Shown: positions 1 through 8,850, counted from the stretch's first letter. The stretch is 64,000 nucleotides of DNA from an uncultured Lachnospiraceae bacterium (GCA_910578345.1 CAJTRA010000017.1:1-64000), one strand, 5' to 3'. A program made the numbers and translations. The notes: generated by a model from the sequence alone, not told the origin.

Positions 1-85
1 TATTCACCTATCTTATATCAGATTTTGGGTTTACACAAAACTTGAAACGGTCTCGTGTAATCATGTGTAATCAGACTTTTTTAAC

Positions 86-120
86 AAAAAAATCGGGAAG
101 TCTTTTATTTAAGGCTTCCC
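86..120 (-). terminator. Rho-independent terminator after tRNA-Gly
   Basis: On the minus strand, just downstream of the tRNA, a GGGAAG...CTTCCC stem (95-100 with 115-120) is followed by a run of seven U. The loop is long (14 nt) and AT-rich, so the stem is modest, but position and U-tract fit a tRNA terminator. Confidence 0.65.
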
Positions 121-134
121 AACTCTTAACAAAG

Positions 135-207
135 AGCGCGAGACGGGACTCGAACCCGCGACCCCGACCTTGGCAAGGTCGTGCTCCACCAACTGAGCCA
201 CTCGCGC
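135..207 (-). tRNA. tRNA-Gly (anticodon GCC)
   Basis: The minus strand folds into a standard 73-nt cloverleaf. The acceptor stem GCGCGAG (207-201) pairs with CTCGCGC (142-136). The anticodon arm has the loop TTGCCAA, giving GCC, which reads GGC/GGU glycine codons. The T arm contains GGTTCGAACCC. The discriminator base is U, as usual for bacterial tRNA-Gly. The 3' CCA is not encoded (CTT follows) and must be added after transcription. The gene stands alone, with its own promoter and terminator. Confidence 0.97.
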
Positions 208-255
208 ATATCACTTATCCAGCTTTATTTCTTATGTATCGCTCGGACAAGTAAT

Positions 256-284
256 AATATACTACATGGGTTTCTCTTTGTCAA
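256..284 (-). promoter_or_regulatory. Promoter of tRNA-Gly
   Basis: A near-consensus sigma-A promoter on the minus strand: -35 TTGACA (284-279), 17-base spacer, -10 TATATT (261-256). It lies about 50 bases upstream of the mature tRNA 5' end. Confidence 0.8.
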
Positions 285-423
285 CACCAATTTTTAAATT
301 TGTAAAATTCAATAATCTTTTTGATTTTTTCTAATTTTACATACAATTCATTCTCTTAAAGATTATCTTTTTATCTGCCGTATTCTTTCTGTCCATCACA
401 CAGGAATGCGCTACCCCCTCCCT

Positions 424-1971
424 TTATTCCAGCTTATCAGCACACTTCAAACGGAAAATACGCTCCAGGGATTCGTCAATACGCTCCTCCGAAATCGTTC
501 CATCTTCTACAGCCGCCAGAACCGCTTCATATGCTGCGTTAAAATCATCCGGCATAAGAAGCATATCGGCGCCGGCCTCGATCGCCATCACAGAAGCCTC
601 CTCAGAAGTATAATACTCCGTGATTGCACTCATATCCAGGGCATCTGTAATGATTATCCCCTGAAAGCCAAGCTCCTCACGTAGAATATCCGTAATCACC
701 ACCTTAGAGAGAGAAGATGGCAGAGCCTCTTCGTCCACCGCAGATGCAATAATATGGCTTACCATGACAAAATCTGCACCCGCATCTATCCCTGCCTTAA
801 ATGGCACGAATTCATAATTTCTCATTTCATCCAATGTCTTAGCAGTCTCTACTCTGCTCTCATGCAGATCTCCTTCTGCATCTCCTATTCCGGGGAAATG
901 CTTCAGACAGGAACTGACGCCTGCCCCTTCGATCCCCTCTACTGCATTTGCCACCATCTCGCTCACAATTTGTGCATCCGAACCAAAAACACGATCACCC
1001 AATACGCTCACTTCTGCATCTGCTGCATCCGCAACCGGTGCAAAATCCAGATTAAAGCCAATCTCGCTCAAGTATGATCCGAGCGCCGCACCAGCTTCCT
1101 TCGCCTGAGAAGCGTCACCGGATGCCCCAATTGTCGCCATGTCTCCCACTTCCGGCACATCGATCCCGCTTTCCACTACTCTGCTGACAGACCCGCCCTC
1201 TTCATCTACCGCCAGGAAAATAGGATATTTGCTCATCGAAACGGTATTGGACAACATTTCTGTCACCTGTTCCTTGCTGGAGATATTTTGTTTAAAATAT
1301 ATCAGGCCTCCCACTGCATAAGTGTTTAACGCTTCTCTGGTGCCATCTCCTGCCTGTGTGACCGTTGATACCCCCGTAATCGCCTCCGGTTTAACAATAA
1401 ACAACCCAGCCACTTTATCCGTCAGCGGCATCTCTGAAATATAAGCATTCACGATCTCTCCCAGATAATCTTCTTCCGGCTCTTCTTCCAATGTTTCCGG
1501 CGTATCAATCACGACGTCATGAGCCTCCTGTTCTTCTTGTAACCTTTGCTGCTCTTCTTCCAAAGCCTGCTGCTCTTCTGCAAGTTTCTTCTGCTTTACC
1601 ACATCAACAATACTTCTTCCTGCCCAAATACAGCCGCCGATCACAGCCGCCAGAAATACAAACACAACAGAATACACAATAATCTGATTGCGTATTCTTC
1701 TACGGCGCCTGTAAGCGCGGCGGTCATCCTCGTCCCACTCATCGTCGTCTTCTTCATCCTCGTCCGGATCGTCCTCTTCTTCGTCCGGGTCGTCGTCATC
1801 CATCTCATCCTCATCTGGATTGTCGTCCTCTATCTCATCCTCGTCTGAATCTTCCTCTTCTGTTTCATCTTCATCGAGGTCTTCGTCCTCATCATCTATT
1901 TCGTCGTCAAACTCCTCATTTTCATATTCGTCTTCCGAATACTTCTTTTTTCTGCCGAATAGCTTTCCCAT
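424..1971 (-). CDS. Membrane-anchored GH3 beta-N-acetylhexosaminidase-like protein (NagZ family) with acidic N-terminal tail
   Basis: A 515-residue protein. The start at 1971 is chosen because AGGAGG sits 6 bases upstream; an in-frame start 19 codons earlier lacks a site. Residues 12-82 are almost entirely Asp/Glu, then a basic RRRRRR-like stretch, one membrane helix (about 97-117), a Gln/Glu coiled coil (124-150) and a GH3 catalytic domain (170-515). The domain has AVDEEGG (255-260), the KHFPGIGD...DLH motif (358-370) with the family's catalytic Asp/His pair, and TDALDM, whose Asp443 fits the nucleophile. The family removes beta-linked GlcNAc, classically in peptidoglycan recycling. The helix and basic flank predict a cytoplasmic acidic tail and an extracellular enzyme. 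The acidic tail is not part of ordinary NagZ. Substrate is inferred. Confidence 0.85.
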   Translation of the reverse strand: MGKLFGRKKKYSEDEYENEEFDDEIDDEDEDLDEDETEEEDSDEDEIEDDNPDEDEMDDDDPDEEEDDPDEDEEDDDEWDEDDRRAYRRRRRIRNQIIVYSVVFVFLAAVIGGCIWAGRSIVDVVKQKKLAEEQQALEEEQQRLQEEQEAHDVVIDTPETLEEEPEEDYLGEIVNAYISEMPLTDKVAGLFIVKPEAITGVSTVTQAGDGTREALNTYAVGGLIYFKQNISSKEQVTEMLSNTVSMSKYPIFLAVDEEGGSVSRVVESGIDVPEVGDMATIGASGDASQAKEAGAALGSYLSEIGFNLDFAPVADAADAEVSVLGDRVFGSDAQIVSEMVANAVEGIEGAGVSSCLKHFPGIGDAEGDLHESRVETAKTLDEMRNYEFVPFKAGIDAGADFVMVSHIIASAVDEEALPSSLSKVVITDILREELGFQGIIITDALDMSAITEYYTSEEASVMAIEAGADMLLMPDDFNAAYEAVLAAVEDGTISEERIDESLERIFRLKCADKLE

Positions 1972-2074
1972 TTTGAACCTCCTGTTATATAGCATATAAC
2001 TTCTCAATTCACTATAACTTATTTTCAAAAAATATGCTACCCGATTTTACATTTTTCGATATTCTTTACACAGC

Positions 2075-2113
2075 GAAGCGGGTACTAATCCTCTGAGAAT
2101 TAATACCCGCTTC
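2075..2113 (-). terminator. Strong hairpin ending the small 2.1-2.4 kb transcription unit
   Basis: A 15-bp stem with one mismatch: GAAGCGGGTACTAAT (2075-2089) pairs with ATTAATACCCGCTTC (2099-2113). It lies 5 bases beyond the stop of the 42-codon ORF at 2118-2246. No good U-tract follows on either strand, so it may be a terminator of weak type or an RNA-stabilising 3' hairpin. Confidence 0.5.
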
Positions 2114-2117
2114 TATG

Positions 2118-2246
2118 CTACACTATCCAATGGCCTATCCCTCCATTTTCTTCTCTTTCGTACTCTTTCCACTCTTCTTTCGTATGCACATACTGTAACG
2201 TCCTATTCTTCTCTTTCTTCTTTTGTGATTCGTTACTTTCTCTCAT
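2118..2246 (-). CDS. Possible small protein (42 aa) or decayed reading frame
   Basis: Below the usual size cut-off. The frame runs from ATG at 2246 to TAG at 2118 and encodes a charged peptide starting MRESNESQ and ending with the aromatic tail GGIGHWIV. It lies within a unit that has a near-perfect promoter (2384-2411), a strong AAGGAGG (2336-2342) and a terminal hairpin. However, no start codon lies at a good distance from AAGGAGG. The protein-like frame continues upstream of this ATG to a TAA 36 bases earlier, while an ATG at 2290 in another frame opens an 11-codon ORF. One or two frameshifts in a longer ancestral gene would explain this. Family not recognised. It could instead be a non-coding RNA. 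Confidence 0.35.
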   Translation of the reverse strand: MRESNESQKKKEKNRTLQYVHTKEEWKEYEREENGGIGHWIV

Positions 2247-2383
2247 GTACTCGACTACGTTTCTTGCTTTGTCATTGGTTCCTTATTCATTTGTGCTTTA
2301 AAATGGATTTTAGGTTATGTTTTCGGTGGACTGTACCTCCTTCTTCTAGGATATCTATCTGAATTTGTTTTGTTTATGTTTTA

Positions 2384-2411
2384 ATTATAACAGGTTATTT
2401 CTATTTGTCAA
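2384..2411 (-). promoter_or_regulatory. Near-consensus promoter of the small 2.1-2.4 kb unit
   Basis: Minus-strand -35 TTGACA (2411-2406) and -10 TATAAT (2389-2384), both perfect hexamers, spaced 16 bases. The start point would be near 2377, giving a purine-rich RNA of about 300 nt that ends at the 2075-2113 hairpin. It contains a strong AAGGAGG at 2336-2342. Confidence 0.7.
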
Positions 2412-2573
2412 CACATTTTTTCAAAAAAATTATTATTTTTACAATTTATTTCCAAAAAGAATAAATTATCATATTTTTACCACTTTTACCCATTATTTGC
2501 AGTTAATTGCGGCCCAAAATCATAACATTTTGGCTTTCGACTTCACTGTTACGGAATCTGCCCATTCCACATC

Positions 2574-3572
2574 TTATTCTATTTCTTCCAGGAAACGCCT
2601 GATCGTTCCATAATACCTCTCCGGATCTTTATCCTGCGCCTGTGCATGCCCCGCCTCTTCCACGATCAAAAGATCCTTGTCGCATCCTGCCGCTTCATAT
2701 AAGTCCAGTGTCATCTGCACATTGATCATGGCGTCCTCCTCCCCATGGATAAAAAGAGTCGGCACGCGGCTGTCCATCACGGCATTCATTGCCGACGCAT
2801 CTTTTAAGGCATAACCGCCGCGCAGCTTAAGCGCCAAGCAGGCCGAGTCCACCAGTGGAAAAGCCGGAAGATGAAACCACTCCTGAATCTTTTCTCCGAA
2901 CATGGAATAGGCATCCGTATAAGCACAGTCCGAAATCACTGCAATGACATTGCCCGGAAGCTGCCTTTCTCCCGTCATCATCAAGGCGGTGGCCGCACCC
3001 ATGGACTGACCGTGGATCACGATCTCTGCGTTCTGGTCCTGTTCCAGGATATAGGCGATCCAAAGCATACAGTCATAGTGGTCTGTCCACCCCATTCCGA
3101 TAAAATCGCCCTCGCTCTCACCCTGGCAGCGCAGATCCGGCACCAGAACATGATATCCTTCTCCGTGATACCAACGTGCGAAAGGGTACATCTCCTCCTT
3201 CCACCCCGTGTATCCATGCAGAATAAGCGCCCATCTACTGCTCTCTGCATCCGCGGGAAATTCCTGTGCCACCAGCTGATACCCATCTGCACTCACCACA
3301 CGAATCTGCCAAAACTCTGCTGTTTCCAGCCATGCATCCGTTGCATTCAGTGCAAGCTGCCGGTTCACCTGAATATCCGATGTCTGTACCTGCGCAGCAT
3401 AGCTTTCTTCTGTGATCCGCTCAAACGCCTCCAGTTTTTCCATAAAAGAAGGCACCAGCGCTGCACTGACAAGACAATTTACCAGAATCATATACAGCGC
3501 GGCAAGTAACATGATAACGCTGCCCATTGTGATCATGACCTTTTTTCTCCTAGAACTTCTCTCTTTGACCAT
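2574..3572 (-). CDS. Membrane-anchored alpha/beta hydrolase
   Basis: A 332-residue serine hydrolase. The ATG at 3572 has AGGAAG 7 bases upstream; a TTG two codons earlier is too close to it. Residues about 12-35 form one membrane helix that anchors the enzyme, probably facing outwards. The fold signature is clear: HGYTGWKEE for the oxyanion region, HGQSMGA with the nucleophile Ser, the acid in HGEEDAMI, and the base in EEAGHAQ. It resembles the S33/BAAT-like esterases often annotated as putative lysophospholipases or peptidases. Substrate unknown. It appears to be a single-gene unit. Confidence 0.85.
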   Translation of the reverse strand: MVKERSSRRKKVMITMGSVIMLLAALYMILVNCLVSAALVPSFMEKLEAFERITEESYAAQVQTSDIQVNRQLALNATDAWLETAEFWQIRVVSADGYQLVAQEFPADAESSRWALILHGYTGWKEEMYPFARWYHGEGYHVLVPDLRCQGESEGDFIGMGWTDHYDCMLWIAYILEQDQNAEIVIHGQSMGAATALMMTGERQLPGNVIAVISDCAYTDAYSMFGEKIQEWFHLPAFPLVDSACLALKLRGGYALKDASAMNAVMDSRVPTLFIHGEEDAMINVQMTLDLYEAAGCDKDLLIVEEAGHAQAQDKDPERYYGTIRRFLEEIE

Positions 3573-3774
3573 AGACAATCTTCCTTTATATGTATTTTGA
3601 GCGTCAGAAAGTTCACTTTATAGCGTTCCTTCTGTCATTCTTACGTTGACTTTATAGTTTCATTTTACTCTAAATTGTCTCACAATTCCAGCATATGCTT
3701 TCTATTTGTCCCTGCCATTTTATGGCATCAAAAGCTGCGCATTCCTTTCTATAGATAGGACACCCTTTCTTATG

Positions 3775-3815
3775 ATAAAATAAAGAGACAGTCCCGCTTC
3801 TACGCAGTCTGTCTC
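3775..3815 (-). terminator. Terminator after aspartate kinase
   Basis: Minus-strand stem GAGACAG (3815-3809) with CTGTCTC (3791-3785), followed by TTTATTTTAT. It lies about 75 bases beyond the aspartate kinase stop. The 316-base gap between the hydrolase and aspartate kinase (3573-3888) holds only this and the hydrolase leader. Confidence 0.7.
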
Positions 3816-3888
3816 TCTGTCTTCCATGATTCTGTTTCTTTGTCAGCCAACTCTTATCAATCTGTTTCACCTGACGCCTGTATCAATA

Positions 3889-5208
3889 CTATATCTGCAT
3901 CAAAACAAAGATATCATAAATCGCCTTGATCGCTGTCTCAAAATCCGCATTGGATACGCCGATAATGATATTCAGCTCGCTGGAACCCTGATCGATCATC
4001 TTTACGTTGACATTGGCATGCGCAAGCGCTGAGAAAATCCTTCCAGCCGTACCACGGGTTGACTTCATGCCGCGTCCCACAACAGCGATCAGCGCAAAGT
4101 CTCCCTCAATATCGATGTGATCCGGGTCCGCCAGTCGATGAATCGCCGACACCACTCTCTGTTCTTTGTGTATAAATTCATCCTGATGCACAAATACCGT
4201 CATCGTATCAATGCCGGAGGGCACGTGCTCGAACGAAATTCCATTCTCCTCGAAAGCCTGCAGTACTTTGCGTCCGAACCCTATTTCGGAGTTCATCATA
4301 TCTTTATCAATGTTCACAGCGCAGAAGCCTTTCTTACCTGCAATGCCTGTGATCACATATTTTGACTTCTGGCAGGTGCTCTCTACGATCCAGGTTCCAT
4401 TATCATTCGGTGCGTTGGTATTGCGTATATTAATCGGAATCCCTTCACTTCTGACCGGGAAGATCGACTCCTCATGTAACACGGACGCTCCCATATATGC
4501 CAGCTCCCGCAGTTCCTTATAGGTGATCGTGTCAATTCCCTCCGGCTTATAGATAATGTTCGGGTCAGCGATCAGAAAACCGGATACGTCCGTCCAATTC
4601 TCATACACATTCGCCTTAATCGCCCGCGCCACAATGGAACCCGTGATATCGGAACCGCCTCTTGAGAAAGTCTTCACCGTGCCATCCGCATACGCACCGT
4701 AAAATCCCGGAATAACCGCAGCGTCCAGTTGTTCCAACCGTTCTCTCATCTTCCTGTTAGTAACTTCCACATTGTATTCGCCATTCTCATCAAAAAGAAT
4801 CACCTCGGCGGCATCCACAAACGCAAATCCAAGATACTCTGCCATGATGATGCCATTAAGATATTCACCGCGGGAAGCGGCATAATTGCTGCCCGCCTTA
4901 TTCTTAAAGTTCTTCTCGATTATCTTGAACTCTTCCTCAAGCGAAAGCTTCAAATCCAATCCGTCAATGATCTCCTGATATCTGTCCTTAATCGCCTTAA
5001 GCTGACTCTTGAAATCCTTATCTGCCTTGGCCAGATCATAACAGGCGTACAGCATATCCGTCACTTTCGTATCATCCGCGTATCTTTTGCCTGGTGCAGA
5101 GGGAACAACGAATCTGCGCTCCTTGTCCGCATGAATGATCTCCCCTACTTTCCTAAATTGTTCCGCACTGGCCAGCGAACTGCCTCCAAACTTAACTACT
5201 TTCCTCAT
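3889..5208 (-). CDS. lysC: Aspartate kinase
   Basis: A 439-residue aspartokinase, the first step of the lysine/threonine/methionine branch (aspartate to aspartyl phosphate). The N terminus carries the family signature VVKFGGSSLA. Later motifs include SRGGSDITGS (phosphate/aspartate binding) and two C-terminal ACT domains (about 300-439), the usual site of feedback inhibition. The length matches the LysC/monofunctional class. ATG at 5208 has AGGAG 8 bases upstream. It follows homoserine dehydrogenase by 25 bases in the same direction, so the two are very likely co-transcribed. The paralogue is uncertain; it could equally be called thrA-type or ask. Confidence 0.95.
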   Translation of the reverse strand: MRKVVKFGGSSLASAEQFRKVGEIIHADKERRFVVPSAPGKRYADDTKVTDMLYACYDLAKADKDFKSQLKAIKDRYQEIIDGLDLKLSLEEEFKIIEKNFKNKAGSNYAASRGEYLNGIIMAEYLGFAFVDAAEVILFDENGEYNVEVTNRKMRERLEQLDAAVIPGFYGAYADGTVKTFSRGGSDITGSIVARAIKANVYENWTDVSGFLIADPNIIYKPEGIDTITYKELRELAYMGASVLHEESIFPVRSEGIPINIRNTNAPNDNGTWIVESTCQKSKYVITGIAGKKGFCAVNIDKDMMNSEIGFGRKVLQAFEENGISFEHVPSGIDTMTVFVHQDEFIHKEQRVVSAIHRLADPDHIDIEGDFALIAVVGRGMKSTRGTAGRIFSALAHANVNVKMIDQGSSELNIIIGVSNADFETAIKAIYDIFVLMQI

Positions 5209-5233
5209 ACCCTAACTCCTCATTTTATTTCTT

Positions 5234-6442
5234 TTATGCACTGAAAATACGAATTCTGTTGATGCAGCCGCCAATCTTTTCGATCTTATCATGAAATTCC
5301 TGCTCTGTCATCGCCTGGGTCATAAAGCCAAACTCTTCCACGATTCCCACATTAATCTCTGCCAGAGAACCAAAGGTCTCCATCGCCGCCTCTTTCTGTG
5401 CGCTGTTTACCCGAACAAAAAACTTTCCCTGATCCTTCTTACTGTCAGCGACCCGCACATTGTCATTCTCCCAGAAGCACATAATCGTCTTGCCGGGATG
5501 CCTTGCACAGTCTACCACATCGGAAACCACCGCGCTGGCCGTCGGCAGCTTACCGGCACCTCTTCCATAGTACATGGAGTCTCCCAGCATGTTACCATGT
5601 ACATAGATCGCATTGAAGACGCCGCTGACACTGTAAAGTGGATGGGATCTGGAGATCATGAAAGGTGCAACCATTGCAAAAAAGCCTTCTTCTTTGTCTC
5701 TGCTCATTGCCAGAAGTTTTATGGATTTATCCATCTGTTTTGCATATAGGAAATCAGCCGCGGATATTTTCGTAATACCTTCGGTATAGATCTCCTCATA
5801 GCTGACATTCTTGCCGCACATCAGGGAAGAGAGAATGGCAATCTTGCGGCATGCATCATATCCTTCCACATCCGCCTCTGGATTCCGCTCCGCATACCCT
5901 TTCTCCTGGGCCTCTTTCAGGACATCTTCAAAGTCTGCCCCTTCCTTATCCATCTTAGTTAAAATATAGTTGGTTGTACCGTTTAAAATACCTGTAATGG
6001 AGTCAATCTTCTCTGCTGTCAACGAATAATTAAGCGGACGGATGATTGGTATGCCACCGCCCACGCTCGCCTCAAACAGATAATTGCAATGATTCTTCCT
6101 GGCAATCTCGATAAGCTCCGGCCCATGGCTGGCTACCAGCTCTTTATTTGAAGTGCATACACTCTTCCCTGCAAGCAGCGCCTGTTTGGAGAATTCATAC
6201 GCCGGATGGAGACCTCCCATCGTCTCACAGATCACGGTAACTTCCGGATCATTGATAATGATGTTGAAATCATGGACTACCTTATCTTCATACGGATCCC
6301 CCGGAAAATCCCTCAAATCCAGAATATATTTGATGTTGAGCTTCGCCGCCGCTCTCTTATCGATCGCTTCCTTGTTCGTCTCAATCACCTCAACGACGCC
6401 GCTTCCCACTGTTCCATATCCTAACACCGCTACATGAATCAT
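5234..6442 (-). CDS. hom: Homoserine dehydrogenase
   Basis: A 402-residue NAD(P)-dependent enzyme reducing aspartate semialdehyde to homoserine. The N-terminal Rossmann motif VLGYGTVGSG is followed by the catalytic/dimerisation domain with GILNGTTNYIL and the E...D region around YAERNPEADVEGYDA. The C-terminal 80 residues form an ACT domain for threonine feedback. ATG at 6442 has AAGGAGC 7 bases upstream. It sits between an ACT-domain regulator-like gene upstream and aspartate kinase downstream, which fits a threonine/lysine entry operon. Confidence 0.96.
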   Translation of the reverse strand: MIHVAVLGYGTVGSGVVEVIETNKEAIDKRAAAKLNIKYILDLRDFPGDPYEDKVVHDFNIIINDPEVTVICETMGGLHPAYEFSKQALLAGKSVCTSNKELVASHGPELIEIARKNHCNYLFEASVGGGIPIIRPLNYSLTAEKIDSITGILNGTTNYILTKMDKEGADFEDVLKEAQEKGYAERNPEADVEGYDACRKIAILSSLMCGKNVSYEEIYTEGITKISAADFLYAKQMDKSIKLLAMSRDKEEGFFAMVAPFMISRSHPLYSVSGVFNAIYVHGNMLGDSMYYGRGAGKLPTASAVVSDVVDCARHPGKTIMCFWENDNVRVADSKKDQGKFFVRVNSAQKEAAMETFGSLAEINVGIVEEFGFMTQAMTEQEFHDKIEKIGGCINRIRIFSA

Positions 6443-6562
6443 ACTGTTGCTCCTTCCTTAATCCCTCGTTGTATCGTATCGATCTTGCCGTACCACAGAC
6501 CTTCTTCCAACTCCATGATTCCGTCTTTTGGACTCTCAAACCCCCAAAACAGGCAATGAACA

Positions 6563-6584
6563 TATCACAAGCTTACCTGTGATA
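6563..6584. repeat. Short intergenic palindrome, copy A1
   Basis: An imperfect palindrome, TATCACA-AGCTTACC-TGTGATA, in the 162-base gap between the ACT-domain gene and hom. It closely matches the copy at 8851-8872, and both are followed by CTG and a nearby TTTTCAACCTA. Confidence 0.6.
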
Positions 6585-6604
6585 CTGCTTAAATATTTTT
6601 CAAC

Positions 6605-7048
6605 CTACTCTCTTGCCAGAATCTTCACATTATGAACTCCCATCTTCCCTTCCATAGCCTCGATCATCTCTGAGACATCTCCTGTCGTTGGAAGCACCTG
6701 TACGCTGAGACTCAGGGAAGCAACTCCATTGATGGGAATACTCTGATGGATCGTCAGAATATTCGCGCCACAGTCCGCCACAATCTTCAGCACGTCCGAC
6801 AATAGTCCCGTCTCGTCGTCCATCTGAAAAGTGAGCGTGATTGTCGTCCCCTGTGAATTTTCGTAAAAAGGGAAAATATCCTCTTTATATTTATAGAAGG
6901 AGCTTCGACTGATCCCCACCTCATCAACTGCTTCCTGTACAGATCCCGCCTTTCCGGATTCCACCAGTCTCTTGGCTTCCACTACCTTGAGAAGGACTTC
7001 CGGAACAGCTTTCTGCCTCACTACAAAATAGCCGCTTTTTTCCCGCAT
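6605..7048 (-). CDS. ACT domain-containing protein (PheB/UPF0735 family)
   Basis: A 147-residue protein. Residues about 1-60 resemble a small helix-turn-helix (EAVDEVGISRSSFYKYK) and residues about 68-147 form an ACT domain, typical of the UPF0735/PheB family. These proteins are thought to sense an amino acid and act in regulation; the exact role is not established. It precedes hom and aspartate kinase, so an effect on this branch is plausible. ATG at 7048 has GAGAGG 12 bases upstream, a long spacing. A basic 47-codon frame in the leader overlaps the start but has no good ribosome site. Confidence 0.88.
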   Translation of the reverse strand: MREKSGYFVVRQKAVPEVLLKVVEAKRLVESGKAGSVQEAVDEVGISRSSFYKYKEDIFPFYENSQGTTITLTFQMDDETGLLSDVLKIVADCGANILTIHQSIPINGVASLSLSVQVLPTTGDVSEMIEAMEGKMGVHNVKILARE

Positions 7049-7183
7049 ATCACAATCATGCCTCTCTGCATTGCTCTATTGTCTGTTTGTCCCGGTATCT
7101 GCCGTACTCTGTATGTCTTTTTATTGCGGACATTTGTTTTTCTCCGTCCTCGCCTTGAAGACATCTGTTTGTCACCGAAAGAT

Positions 7184-7212
7184 ATTCTAGCATAACTGCC
7201 TAACAAAGGCAA
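7184..7212 (-). promoter_or_regulatory. Promoter of the ACT-hom-aspartate kinase operon
   Basis: Minus-strand -35 TTGCCT (7212-7207), 17-base spacer, -10 TAGAAT (7189-7184). It predicts a leader of about 130 nt before the ACT gene. No attenuator or riboswitch was recognised in that leader. Confidence 0.6.
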
Positions 7213-7252
7213 GTTCTTTTTGTGAAAAAAGGCGAAAAAGGTGGAACGGTTG

Positions 7253-7298
7253 AGAAGAAAAAACAAAGGGGTAAGCCAGTTCATGCCTGTCCACCCCT
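7253..7298 (-). terminator. Terminator after glyA
   Basis: Minus-strand GGGGT (7297-7293) pairs with ACCCC (7272-7268), with an internal CAG/CTG pairing, and is followed by TTTGTTTTTT. It lies 19 bases beyond the glyA stop. Confidence 0.65.
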
Positions 7299-7316
7299 AT
7301 CGTGTTATCGATTCTT

Positions 7317-8555
7317 TCAGATCAACGGATATTTATCTGTCAGTACCTTTACGATCGCTCTTGCTTTCTCGATTCCGGCCTCGCCCTCTTTGATGACAAT
7401 CGAGACTGCCTCAGCAACTTGATCCATATCTTCCGTGTTCAAACCGCGGGATGTCGCCGCTGGTGTACCGAGACGAATACCGCTCGTGACAAAAGGAGAT
7501 TTCGGATCATTTGGGATCGTATTCTTGTTCGCTGTGATATGGGCCTCATCAAGAAGTTTCTCTATCGCTTTGCCAGTCAGATCATAGGTCGTCAGATCCA
7601 ACAGCATCAAATGATTATCCGTGCCATTGGAAACAATCTTAATATCTCTCTTCTGCAGCCCTTTGCAGAGCGCCTGCGCATTGTCGATCACACTCTGCTG
7701 GTATTCCTTGAAAGAAGAATCTAATGCCTCCTTGAAGCAGACAGCCTTCGCCGCAATCACATGCATCAGCGGGCCTCCCTGCGTACCTGGGAAAATAGCC
7801 TTGTTAAAGTTATACTTTTCCGCCACTTCCTGACTGGACATGATCATGCCGCCGCGTGGACCGCGCAGCGTCTTATGTGTCGTCGTCGTAGTCACATGCG
7901 CATAAGGAATCGGACTCGGATGCAGTCCTGCCGCCACAAGTCCTGCAATATGGGCAATATCCACCATAAGTACAGCGCCTGCCTCATCGGCAATCTCTCT
8001 GAATTTCTTAAAATCAATGGTCCTTGCATAAGCGGAAGCTCCTGCCACGATCATCTTCGGTTTACATTCCAGCGCGATCCTGCGCACATTATCATAATCA
8101 AGGAATCCTTCATCATTGACTCCGTAAGGCACACATTTGAAATATTTACCAGACAGATTGACCGGTGAACCGTGAGACAAATGTCCGCCATGATCCAGAT
8201 TCATTCCCATAAAGGTATCACCCGGCTCCATAACAGCAAAGAATACTGCCATATTCGCCTGGGCTCCTGAATGCGGCTGTACATTGACATACTCACAGCC
8301 AAACAGCTCCTTCGCTCTGTCTCTGGCCAGATTCTCTACCACATCCACGCACTCACATCCGCCGTAATATCTCTTGCCCGGATAGCCTTCTGCATATTTG
8401 TTCGTCAGCGGACTTCCCATAGCCGCCATGACAGCCTTACTCACCCAGTTCTCTGAAGCGATCAGCTCGATATGGGAATTCTGGCGCTGCTGTTCCGCCT
8501 CGATCGCTTGAGCGATCTCCGGATCGGTCATCCTTACTTCCTCAAATGAATACAT
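7317..8555 (-). CDS. glyA: Serine hydroxymethyltransferase
   Basis: A 412-residue PLP enzyme interconverting serine and glycine while charging tetrahydrofolate with a one-carbon unit in the cytoplasm. Clear family motifs: LIASENWVS near residue 35, YYGGCECVD, VQPHSGAQAN, and the PLP-lysine motif VTTTTTHKTLRGPRGG. The length is normal for bacterial GlyA. ATG at 8555 has AGGAA 9 bases upstream. It is a single-gene unit with its own promoter and terminator. Confidence 0.97.
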   Translation of the reverse strand: MYSFEEVRMTDPEIAQAIEAEQQRQNSHIELIASENWVSKAVMAAMGSPLTNKYAEGYPGKRYYGGCECVDVVENLARDRAKELFGCEYVNVQPHSGAQANMAVFFAVMEPGDTFMGMNLDHGGHLSHGSPVNLSGKYFKCVPYGVNDEGFLDYDNVRRIALECKPKMIVAGASAYARTIDFKKFREIADEAGAVLMVDIAHIAGLVAAGLHPSPIPYAHVTTTTTHKTLRGPRGGMIMSSQEVAEKYNFNKAIFPGTQGGPLMHVIAAKAVCFKEALDSSFKEYQQSVIDNAQALCKGLQKRDIKIVSNGTDNHLMLLDLTTYDLTGKAIEKLLDEAHITANKNTIPNDPKSPFVTSGIRLGTPAATSRGLNTEDMDQVAEAVSIVIKEGEAGIEKARAIVKVLTDKYPLI

Positions 8556-8730
8556 TCCTTGTTCCTGCCTTTCCTTATACTATTATCCTGTTTGTGCCAT
8601 AAACTTATAGTAAACAATCTAACAAACCGCCGCCCCGGTTCTCACCAAAAGCATATCCGGAAACTTCTGTAGAACTGAAAGCACAATTTCCAGTGTCGTC
8701 AACTATAAAATAATGCATAAAATCTGTATA

Positions 8731-8760
8731 AGTATATCATAAGCTGTATTTGCGGTGCAA
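8731..8760 (-). promoter_or_regulatory. glyA: Probable glyA promoter
   Basis: Minus-strand -35 TTGCAC (8760-8755), 18-base spacer, -10 TATACT (8736-8731). The leader to the ATG would be about 170 nt. The remainder of the 385-base gap before the plus-strand kinase gene holds the palindrome at 8851. Confidence 0.55.
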
Positions 8761-8850
8761 CAGCATGTTATGAAAAAATAATTCTGGGCCAGAGCTGCTG
8801 AAACATGGTATACTTTTCTTATCCGGTTATTTTCACCTAGCATCCGTGCA

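Noticed and set aside
3670..3870. 66-codon minus-strand frame between the hydrolase and aspartate kinase genes
   Set aside because: It overlaps the aspartate kinase terminator hairpin and has no convincing ribosome site, although its Cys-containing end looks protein-like.
7021..7284. Basic 87-codon frame (or its inner 47-codon part) in the leader of the ACT-domain gene
   Set aside because: It crosses the predicted promoter and overlaps the ACT start; no ribosome site supports a leader peptide.
8556..8760. Possible glycine or folate riboswitch before glyA
   Set aside because: The leader length fits, but no tandem aptamer or conserved core of those classes was recognised.
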